A DNA stretch of 64,000 nt from Spisula solida (Eukaryota; Mollusca; Bivalvia; Venerida; Mactridae): assembly GCA_947247005.1 (NCBI GenBank), contig OX365956.1, positions 10,808,089-10,872,088 of the forward strand, given 5' to 3'. Shown piece by piece: positions 40,901-52,900 of the stretch. Numbering within the stretch: position 1 is the first letter of the stretch; every line of letters starts with the position of its first letter. Below the pieces are notes generated by a model, which saw nothing but the letters and a program-made list of their open reading frames with translations, did not search any database and was not told the origin of the DNA. Position numbers and translations under genes: made by a program.

Positions 40901-43900
40901 GGGTTTGGACGGATCTTTGCTTGTTTAGTTAGGCATTGTAACTTGTATGTGTTGTATGTTTTCTGTGCTCGGTTGGTCAATTGGGCATTGTACGCCAGGT
41001 ACGAATTTTACTGACCATGTATCATCCCGTACCAGGTCACTAGATGACCATGTAACTAATAATATTGTGCAATCAACTGTCAACTAGTTCATATGTGGTA
41101 GACATGTTCGTACCTTATACAAGTATAACACAATATCACATAATTCCTAACCCTGTAATTGAATCCAATCCTTTCCGCTACCATGGCGTACTAATGCAGA
41201 TTAGCCGGGATGGTCATTTCGGCCTTTCGTAGTTTACAACCTAAATGCCCGAATTCGGGAATTTTGATGCCAAGGGTACACATGCATCCCGGACTAAAGG
41301 ACATTACGGGCCCAAGGTCGTGCACAGGTTTTTGGGCCCGCTGGCCCCCTTTAAAGAGGGCTTTGACGTAGATTTTCCAAAACTGAAATTACTTGTCCTA
41401 CCCGCCATTGCGGTACGATTCCCTGTGGAATTGCATTAACATTTAGCGCCATTTTTTTATTTTTCTATAGAACGAATATAAGGTTAGACAAAGGGGTCAG
41501 GGTCAGTGCCCTAAACTAAAAGGGCCCAAAAATAGGCCTACAAAGCTAAAAAAGCGGGGTTTTTTGCGCAAGGGTCACCGTCACATCGTCATTTCCGGTG
41601 ACCTTTAGTCGAAATGTTGACAATGTTTCCTACTTTCACTTTGGGACAGGTGTGTAACATCCGGATCTATCGAGTTTTTATCAGTGCTGTAAGTCAAAAG
41701 TGTATCAGGGACGAGGTATATGGACCATATGAATTTCTCAAAGCCCCCCCCCCCCCCCCATTAAAATCATGGTAGCGGAAAGGATATGCTCTGTATGACA
41801 GTCTAGGCGCTCTATCGACTACACTATACTAGTATGATTGTGTTGGATCTGTGTGAGTGTTACTAGCTTTGTTCCTCAGAGAAAATGTACTACAATGTAT
41901 ATATATAATTATTTTAGATGACGCATTTTGCATCGAGTCATGAAATGATTATAAACATGAGTATGTAAAGAAATATTTTTTTGCAGATAATGGTCAGACT
42001 TGGGTTTAATGGATCTATCGCCGAGTTCTTTAAGAGTTTGGAAGGTGATCCGAGATTTTATTCTAATGATACGGTATGTTTCTAGCATGCGTGACCACCC
42101 CACTATGGGTATATTGTATATAGCTCATTATACATCATAAATGTACTAAATTTAGTTATTTGAAACCATTTTTTGTCTTAAATATTCGAGTTACAGTCAC
42201 TTTTACCTAGCGATACGTTTGTATGTAATGTTTTATTAGTACCTCACAGAGTTGAGGCGCTCTACGTGTAGTTCATGGTAGGAATGTATAAAGGCTGAGG
42301 TTGTAGTTCTGTCAGAATGGATGCTTACATTACACAAGATGTTCAGAGGACTGATCGTCTCATTTGTCATTCTGATAACCTCGGCTTTCATGCCAATTAA
42401 TTACCGAAAAAACGGAACAAGCCGCTGTATCACGATTGTTCATTTTTTATAGGAATTTATCTTAAAGACTTATAATGACACAGTGTTCCAGAGAATCAAC
42501 CCGAAATTATCCTCTATCTTCAAGAATATTCCTGATGTCCCTCTGTTGTAAGTTACAAGTACACTCAGTCAATAAGCATATAACTATCGCCGCAGTTATA
42601 CGGTTACCTCAAACTCATTTAAAACAAATACCCATATTTGGTAATGATGTTATATGTATTCGGGCGTTTGTTGTTATATTTCATTGGTCGACAGCGGGAG
42701 GTGTAAACGATAGTTAGGCTGATTCCAGACATACATGTACAGTTTATCGAGCAATTTTTTTAAAATTACGTTTGCTCGATAGTGTGTGGAGTCTCTGTTG
42801 AATGTAACAAGAACACTTGTATCGAGTGGTAAATGATTGAAGCTCCTTTAACAACCAAAGAAATAAATATTTCAAAGTGTTTGAATAGTTTAAGCACCAA
42901 CAGATAATAATATTCATTTTTGCAGGGTACAGGCCTCGGCAGCGGATGGGCTTGGTGGTGGCTACTCGTCAGCTACTGAAAATTCGCCTGGAGTATTTTC
43001 TATAAATTTATATCGACCGTTGGAAGTGTAAGTATTGTCGTGAATGTGATATGTCTAACGTTGCTCACGATAGTCTTCGCATGGGTACTGTTTGGTTAAA
43101 GCTCAAACGGAAAACTTAAGGTTAAGACCAAATTTGAATTCTTTATAATCAGTCTTGAACAACGGCAAATTGTGGTAAAGGGATCTGCAAAGTTAACAAC
43201 CCGTATCTGTTCCATTATTGTAAAAGCATTATACGGAATTTAAATTCGAGCGAACGTTTAAGCTTTCAACAAATGATGTGATAAAGTAGTACCCTGGGGC
43301 TTATAGTGACTGGAAGGTATAACCGTCGTGCATTAAAGTCCCATTGTCTCACAAAATCAAAGATGTCTTGTGCACAAAAATATGCCGGGTGGTATGTTTA
43401 TGATAGTTTTACAAGACCTGGGGTGGTATTCAATATTGATCTAATTTAATTTGAGAATAAGGATAGCCAATCATATCGCCTGTTACTAACCAAGAGTTTA
43501 ATATGGTGTGATCTGATTGGTTGTCCTTATCCTTAAGTCAAGAAAGATCAATATTGAATACCACCCCTGGCCCTGTTCAATTGCGTTACAATCATTGGAC
43601 AAACTACTTTGTATACTTATAGTAGTTTCTGTGTTGTCGCAACAGTTACTTCCCTTTATCCAGTTATCTGGGGTGTATTCAGTATTGATCTTATTTAAAT
43701 GAAGAATAAGGATAGCCAATCATATCGCCTGTTATTGACCTAGAGTTTAATATGGTGTGATCTGATTGGTTGTCCTTGTCCTTCAAGTCAAATAAGATCA
43801 ATATTGAATACCACCCATGGACTAGTTAACTACCTGTGTCGGTATTAAAATATTTTCGAATGTAATGTTTGGATGGAAATCTAACGCTCTGCAATCTGTA

Positions 43901-46900
43901 CAAGCAGACAGACGCTTTTTGTTATTGAACAATGCATTTTAAAAGATTAATGTAAAAACACGTTATAAAAGTCAAGAATATGTTATATATAAATATGATT
44001 TATTGCAGTGTTACTATGTAAATAAATCGATTTTTTTCAAAATAAATTATTATCGATGCATTTTGTAAGAAAACCGGTATAACACATTTTCACAGTTGTT
44101 CATACATTTCTAAAGTTTTTATATAATAAGCTCACATTCAATAAAATTTTCATCAACGCTTTGCCCATGCGCTGTTACAGTAGTAACTTAAGACTAAACT
44201 ATCAAAGCCCGGTGTAATTTCTCAAATGGGGAAACGCCGTTTTAAGCTTCACAAGTTCTGTCCAAACCATGTAGAATACAAAATTTTAAAATTACATTTA
44301 AAAAGTTTTGTTATTATTTCTTGAAGTGGTGGAAAAATCCTCCACAAGCCTCACAACATGGAGTTACACAGCATGACAATAAGGTGTCCATCATCTTCCG
44401 TAATACTGCACAGTTGATCTCGCAAACTCTCAATAATGGTGTGATGTACCAGATATGGTAGAAAGCTATCGCGGCAAATTCACATCCCCATTCAGCCGCA
44501 ATACAGATTCCAAAACATAGGGTTGATATCTTGTAACAAAGTCCAAGCCATAAATTAAAACATGTGTACGATAATTTCCATACACAATCTATGCTGTGTG
44601 CGCCCTCAGGTTCGCCAAGAACATCTTCGAATTGTACCTGAAATGATAGAACATATATTTAAAGATTAATTTCATGAAGAACACATATTTTACATGCGAG
44701 AAGAAACACGGGAAATAACGCGGAAGACTCGAGATATTTCGAAAAACACCGACAAAAACCTAAATAGCGCAAAAGCGGAGATGGCTACAATAAAACAACG
44801 AAATGTGTTATTTCATTTAATATAATTGTTAGAGCAAAGAAAACAGACGGTTACTGCTATGAAATATTCCGTCAAACGAAGATTTTCGAGAATCTGGCTG
44901 AGAAATCTAGAAACATATTAATGTATGTATTTTATTAATATGCGACTTCTAAATTTAAAATAAAATGCTAAAGTTTAATGTTTATCGTAACTACAATAGT
45001 TCGCGAGTCATGATTAAATTTCGCGGACATTGGTAAAATGACTTGTTGGTGTTTTTTGAATTCATGGATTTAGAATATTGAAACAAAACCTCATTTTACG
45101 TATTTTTGGGGGTCAATTATTAGATGGGATTTAATTTCCCGATCTAGTTTAACCGCGAAATTAAAGTAAATGTATCCAATGTGAATATTTAAGAAGTTAT
45201 CAACTACATCAGCTCTGATACATGTTTATAAATTTTAAAATATATATAGATAAAAACTTACTCTTAAATGGTCGTTAAGATTGTTAGGGTCCCTGTTGAC
45301 AAGGTCGAGTTCATCTGCTCCCATTGTGTCTGGTACGAAATGACTTGAGTACGAACGGTTGATTTCAAAGCTAACTCCCAGGGTTTGTAATGCGGTTCGA
45401 ATGTAAGGGTCTGTATTTATAACATAGTCAGTACTGATATTGCTACATTGAACCAACAACAACTTGGAGCCAATCGTGACAAACAACCACAACAAACAAC
45501 GTCATGATGTCTTGAACTTAAATCGCAATGGTGAATTTGTTTGAGTGTTTTATTCCTATTTTTCACACTTGCTTATCTGTCAATAACATGTTCATTCACA
45601 TTCACATCCTACATAACATGTTTATTCATACGATTTACTCAATTCAATTCAATTCAATTTATTGGCATATGAACATATATAATACATTCTTCGCCATATA
45701 AGGCGGCATCAATTACATACATGAGAAGAGTATGTTGCACTCACACGCACACGCACACGCACACGCACACGCACACGCACACGCACACGCACACGCACAC
45801 GCACACGCACACGCACACGCGCACGCGCACACGCACACACACACACACACACACAACCACACAGCTTGCAATCATCATGGTATCTATAAAGCATATATTT
45901 ACAATCATCATGGTATATATAAAGCATACATAGTACACAATAGATAGTAATTATACTGTTATTTCAATACATGTATTTATAAAGAAGATTTTATGGTTAT
46001 CCATATATAAATTTTATAAGCACATGTTTGCTGGTCATTAAACATTGCATATATAAGGGTCTTGTTGTACAAACATACTGATGTTAAACATAGCATTTAT
46101 ATTTTCTTTATACAATCGAACAATGGAAAATTGTAAATACAGGATCAATAATAATAACATTTTAATTCAACAAAGACTCACGTAGATGGTTTGCAGTATA
46201 TATGTATTTAGCGAGCTTATTAATAAGCTTTGTTTTAGAAGACGACAACAGGTTGATAAATTTTTGTTTTGTTGGCCAGTGGCAAAAATAATTTGTTAAA
46301 CATGTTTTCCTAATATCACGAAAGCAAGGACATACAAGTATAAAATGATATTCATCTTCTACAACATTCATATTACAGAATAAGCATTTTCTATTATTTC
46401 TCTCTATATTTCTAAATCGGCCTTCTTCAATAGCTAGTTTATGAGCTGAACATCTTATCCTTGTTAATGCAATTCGGTGATTGTCATTCGTAATAGAGTT
46501 TAGATATTTTTCCATACCAATAGTATGTTTAAGTGTTCTATAAGTACTTAATTTTGAAAGATTGTCCAAGGAAGAATACCAGGTCTGATAATATTGATCA
46601 TGCAGTCTTTCTATGACATTATTCATTTGTGAAATTGATATCGGTCCCACGCTATCCCATAGATACGTAAAACCAAGATTGTTTAACAATACTCTAACAT
46701 TATTTACCCAGATATCATTTGTTTCTCTTTGATGTATGAAAGCCTTATGTACCAAACTACCAGGATTATTAATAATTTTACTCCAATATTTCAAAATTCT
46801 TTCTTTTCTTAAAATATCTAGTGGAATTTTTCCTAACTCTCCATATACAGTTGCATTCGTGGTCTGTGGTCTTACATGAAGAACTTGCTTTAAAAATTTA

Positions 46901-49900
46901 ATATAGACTTTTTCTATATCTGGTGATTTATGAAACCCCCAGATTTCTGAACCATAATTAAGTATTGGCATGATCATTGTATCAAATAATTTAATTTTTT
47001 CGTTAACGTTAAGTGCTACATGTTTAAATAGAGTATTTAATGTATAAATGGCACGTAATGCTTGTTCAGACATAGCTTTTTGAGCATTATAAAATTTACC
47101 ATTTGAGGATAATGTAACGCCTAGGTAGACAAACCTATTGGTAATAGTTAATTTACAATCATTATAATATACATCAAAATGTTCAGTTCTGGTACCTGGT
47201 TTGAAAACCATAGCAACCGTTTTAGTTGTATTTACAGTGATATTCCACTTAGTACAATAGCGTTTCAGGTTGTTCAATAATATTTGTAATCCATTTACAG
47301 AATAAGAAAATAACACCGTGTCGTCAGCAAAAAGCAACATAAATATTTGTAATTCATTCAAAGATATAATATCAGCGTTAACATCATACAGGCTTTCCTC
47401 CATATCATTAATAAACATAATAAAAAGTAATGGTGATAACGTTTCGCCTTGCTTGACACCCATATAGCTATCGAAATAATCTGATAAATTTCCGTTTACT
47501 TTAACACATATTTTAACAGAACAATACATAGATTTAAGCATTTTAATAAATTTACACGAAAACCCACTATTCATCAATTTGTACCAAATTCCATTTCTAT
47601 AAACTGTGTCGAATGCTTTTTTAAAATCTACAAATGCGCAGTATAGTTTTTTCTTTTCATTATAAATTACTTTATTAATTATGCTTTGTAAAACAAATAT
47701 ACAATCTATAGTGCTCTTTTGTTTTCTAAAGCCAAATTGGCACTCAGTAAGAATATTATTTTCATCAATGAATTTACTAGCACGAACATCGAGCAATAGG
47801 GAGAATAATTTTGAAAAAATACTTGTCAACATAATACCTCTATAGTTATCTACATTGTTTTGTCACCCTTCTTCGGGACTGGCACTATGACACCACGGGT
47901 CCAAGATTCAGGATAAACACCACTATTAAAGATAAAGTTAAAAAGTTTACGTAATGAAGGAGCTATTATATGTTTAGAATCAATAAAAATTTCTGCGATT
48001 AGTTTATCATCGCCTGAACTTTTATTTCTTTTCAACTTACTTATTGCCTTAAGTATCTCCTCGATAGAAAAATCAATATCTAAAGAGGCTACATTCACGT
48101 CGTTAAAAGCGTTTCCATTAACGTCATTTTCAACATTTTGATCAACAAAAATATCGTTTTCAGAAAATAACTCTTTGAAGTGATTAAAAAATTCCTGAGC
48201 TGTAATGTTATTATTATTAACATTCGTTTTCTTATATTTACGTATGAGGTCCCAAAATCGTTTTGGGTTATTCTTAGCAGCATGCTGTAAATCCGATTTT
48301 TGTTTATTTTTATAACGCGCTATTGCTTGGCGTTTAACCCTTTTATAATACCTTCGTTTGTCAATGACGATACACGAATATTCATGAGTTCTGTGTTTCC
48401 TATATTGTTTATTAGCTCGATTTAAATCACTTTTAGCAGTTTTACATTCATGCGTGAACCACTGATTCACGGGTTTTGTGTTAGGCGACACACAGCTGGC
48501 GTCATATATTCTACGACTTACACCGCATGTATTAAACGCGCAATCATACAGTACGTTTCCAAAAGTTCGAACTCCATCGGAAATGTCAACATCGTTAGAT
48601 ATGATACTAGATACGATGTCATCTAATCTTTGGCGTTCGTGGATTAATGTATTATTAAATGTGTCACCCATAGACGCATCCCATTTAAGTTTATGTACAA
48701 AGTGGGAATTAGTATCTTGAATCGGCATTACAAAATTTGCAGATATATTCATTTGTATGGGGACATGTGAGGAAAATGTGTAACAATCATGTACAATAAA
48801 ATTGGAAATTAATGGAAACAAGTCAATAGAAGTAAGTGCGTAATCAATCACACTTTTACCTAATGAAGAAAGAAAGGTGTACAACCCCAATCCGTCGTCT
48901 TCACCCATACGACCGTTTAATATTCGAATATCGGTGCTTTTACATAACTCTAGCAATTTTAAACCTGACGAGTTACAGACGCTGTCCTCGCTAGTTCTAT
49001 TACCAAGTATATGGTCGGTATTGGCATGGTCTTGCCCATCAATAACATCAATATACGTATCAAACATATTTGGAGAATCAGTAAAATCATTTCGCACACC
49101 AGTCCGTGCGTTTAGATCACCAACAATAGCAATTTTACCAACGTCAGAATATATACGTACGTTTTGTTCTAATTTTTCAAAAAAACCAATGTCATGTGAT
49201 TTGAAATACACAGACTCACTGGGAGGAATATAAGCAAAACAAATGCATATATCAAACTCAAGACTGAAAAAAGTTTTGTTAAGTTTTAACCAAATAAACC
49301 CATCCGGGTCTTTATCTAATATCTCAACACCTTTAAATAATGCTTCTCTAACAAACAAGCAAACTCCACCATGACCTCTATTACTCTTCCTCTTAACAGC
49401 CACACTTTCTTTCCGTGGTACACTGATGGATACATAACCACTTAGTTCGTATACATCGTATACAGTTTGCCATGTCTCCGAACAAAATACAAAATCATAA
49501 TTTGAAACAAAATTTACAAATTCATTATCAGATAAACATTTACTAAGGCACTCAACGTTCCAGGCTAGAAAGGATAAGTCACACTCTCCTCGCCTGTCCT
49601 AATTATTGCCAGGTACGTATAGCTGATTGTTAATGTACAGTTTATCTCTGACAAGTGAAACACGTTTCCCTTCAGTCTTGGCTTTGTCTCGTATTGGAAT
49701 TAGCGCTTTTCTACGATCCTGCACTTCACGCGACAGTTGGTCGAATACTGCGTAAGGTGTTTTGTTTAACCAAACGCTTCTCAAGGCTGATTTAATATGA
49801 ACTTTGGAATCGGTGTCGAGAAATTTCACAATGATGGCACGATTTTTACCAGCTAACTGTTTGCCTGGGGATCGATGAGCTCGGTCTATTTTTATCTTTG

Positions 49901-52900
49901 ATCTAGCATCATGTATGTTAAGCACTTGTTCGCAGAACATGAACCATTTTTCAGCACAATTTTCAGAAACAGCATTTGCATAAGAACCATTTAACACGTT
50001 TGTCGAAGCATTTACCTCCCCTGGTTGTGAGGAGTTAGTTTCCATGGATTGTTGTTGTACGGGTATGGAGGCGTCTGTTGATTCAATTACCTCCCCTGAT
50101 TGGGATGTGTTGGTTGCCATGTTCGGGTCTGATACTGGTACGAAGGTGCTCGTCGATTCAGGTATTCCAAGAAAAACCATGTTGTCCCTCATAGATCTAC
50201 ATTTTAGATCTAGAATGTCATCTGCTAGTTCATTGTTAGCTTTGGATAAGTTAGTGTTTGCTGTAGATAATACTTTTACCTCACCCTGTAGCTTTTTAAT
50301 TTCTGTGCTACACATTTCATTGCTGGTTTTGACCTTGTCATAAACTTGGCTAAGGAAAGAAGTGGTGCTTTCAATTTCGTTGATTTTACTTTGTGCATTT
50401 GTAATCAATTGTTTGTTGTCTAGGATTTTAGCGTCTATCATATTCAAACGACTGACTATAGTGGCTTGCTGCTCTTCAATTGCATCTAATTTGGACACTT
50501 TCGACAGTATAATGTCTATTTTGGAATTTAAGTCAGTATTCATTGGCATCATATGTGCTTGGTTTGGATTATGATATGTAGGAGCATTCTTATTCGCCTG
50601 TTGGTCCGGTTGTGTATATACCAAAAACGGATTTATTGCTGGACCTCCAAGATTTCCAACATTAAATACAGAACTCGTACTGGTTGTCGGTCCTATATGT
50701 TGAGGAGTTGGATCATTTGGTGTTACATCAGGAGGCTTAACAGGTAAAGTTTTACTAGTTTTCGCGTTAGCCGCCATATTGGATTCTACCTGTTCCTTTG
50801 TTTCGGAAACGTCGTTGGAATTTGATCCTTTGGTGCTCCGCCTACGCCTTTTTTTCATACGAACATCAGACATATGTATAACATACCACAAATACGAAAG
50901 ATAAAGATACGAGTTTGAACTCTGACATTTGTAAAGTTGTGTAATTGGTCAACAACAAAACATATCTATATGTTTGACAGTTTGTTAAATAAAAGTGCAA
51001 ACTTGTTCATTTAAAGACTGTTTTCGGCGTCGTTCGTGAAGTTTAAAGCGTTTAGATTTACATTTCTAGCCAAGACATGACCATATTGCTGTTATTGTTT
51101 GAATTCGATATGGAAAGCATAACTAATTAACGGCACTTCTAACACTACCTTTAATATTGTCTTGTTTTTTTACAAACTGCCCAATGAATTGTAAGGAAAT
51201 TTGGAATACATAAACAACAATATAAGACACAAGTTCTGATGCAGTTATATAATCATCGGATTACATACTTTTGCAACACTATCTCTTAATTGAAGCAATC
51301 CAAAAATCAAAAGTCGTAAAATCTGCACATAATACTCGATTTGATTTGCTCTTGCAGACGTCATTTCTTAGTAAAACAAGATTACGATTATATTAATTTG
51401 ATTTTGATAATCATTTACAAATAAACCAACATAGCTGAAAATAAAACAAGGACAATGTTGCTATAAATTCCTGGGTAAATCGTTACCACAGCGTTTCTGT
51501 AGAACGGATGATCTCTACGCGACTGAGGCCGAGTCATTGAAACTAAAGGCAGCCTTATCAAGTATTAAACCGAACTGGTAAAATGCATATTATTCTTTCC
51601 GATTTAATGTTTTGAAATGAAATTAACTTTAAGTGTTGTCTAACTTCCAAGTAATCCTCTCTTTCCATTAGGTTTGTTATATTAACGTTTCAGTTCTTTA
51701 TTCAGAAAAAGGTGTTTATTTTAAAGTGATCTCAGCTTACCCACTGCTATTTCGTATTTGGGGGGATTTTGTAACGATCATGAATTTTATTGATGATTTA
51801 ATTTATTTACACTTTTTATATAAATTTGAAGTACTGATGAAATAAAACTTAAAAAGTACTTATTCTACGTTTACGCAATACGCCAATTAATTACGTGACT
51901 TTTGAAATACGGAGGTAACGTATGTAACATTGTTACAAAAGCGTTCATACATAGTAATCTGTCAAGTGCAGCTATATTATAATACATTCAACTCAATTTG
52001 GGGAAAAGTTTGTGAATTTATCTTGAACGGTTTTGGAGATACCTGCAAAACCTAAATGGTAGCGTTGGAAATGCCGTATAGTGAATTATTTGTGTATGTT
52101 ACAGAGCGTTTTTCGAGATGATGGCCTTATCTCTTCATGAAGCTAATCCTGGACATCATATGCAGGTACTTGTTTATCTGCTGCTTGATGTACTATATCA
52201 ATGTTCAGTCATAATTACACATATTCAAACCTTGTATGATGATTGGGGTTTCTGCCAGTGTCAACAGTTTCCTTATTTGGCGTTATTTCGTTCTGACGCC
52301 CCTCCCTCACCATAACGTCCGTTACCGACAGCACTAACAGTACACTAGCTACTAACTGTAGTCAAATTCATAGAACAAAACAACGACACTTACTCTGTCA
52401 TTGAGGGCCATTTTCTCTCGTAACGTCGCATACCCGACTATAAAATTTAAAATGTATATACACATGTTTTGTAAAAGTAGACAATGAAATTAAGAATATG
52501 AACCAGCGGAGCTCATTCGTAAAATATCGTTCATCATGAATGTTTTTAAAGTATAGTTTTTACCTTCCATTCGTTTTAACTCGACAATGATTGCCAAATA
52601 TAACGTCTAATAATTATGTAACACTAATGTATGACGTCACATATGTAACACTAATGTTTGACGTCACATATGTAACACTAATGTATGACGTCACATATGT
52701 AACACTAATGTATGACGTCACATATGTAACACTAATGTACGACATTTATAACTGAAATATGTCTTGGTTTACAGCAAAGTTATTCCATGAAAGCAAGCTT
52801 ACCAAAATTCAGAAAGGATACAATTCTGTCTTTCTACAATGTACCGAACTGGTTCCCGTACTATTCATCATATGGTGAGGTAAATAGATTGGTACCACAG

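Larger units (their letters stand above)
45641..51000 (-). mobile_element. Nearly full-length two-ORF LINE, antisense, in intron 11
   Basis: On the minus strand: an L1-type ORF1 (50891-49599), an endonuclease-RT ORF2 (49598-46162, broken once), and a 3' UTR ending near 45641 in a short (TTGAA)n tail. The 5' limit near 51000 is approximate. A CACACG microsatellite lies inside the 3' UTR. The 3' end is about 300 bases upstream of the caveolin start codon, so the insertion occupies that gene's likely promoter region. Confidence 0.85.

Noticed and set aside
45325..45495. N-terminal extension of caveolin (frame open upstream of the ATG at 45324)
   Set aside because: There is no in-frame ATG upstream; the open stretch begins with TTG and resembles no caveolin N-terminus, so it is treated as 5' UTR.
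45709..45947. His/Thr, His/Ala, Arg/Val and Cys/Val repeat proteins
   Set aside because: All four frames come from the CACACG microsatellite in the LINE 3' UTR.
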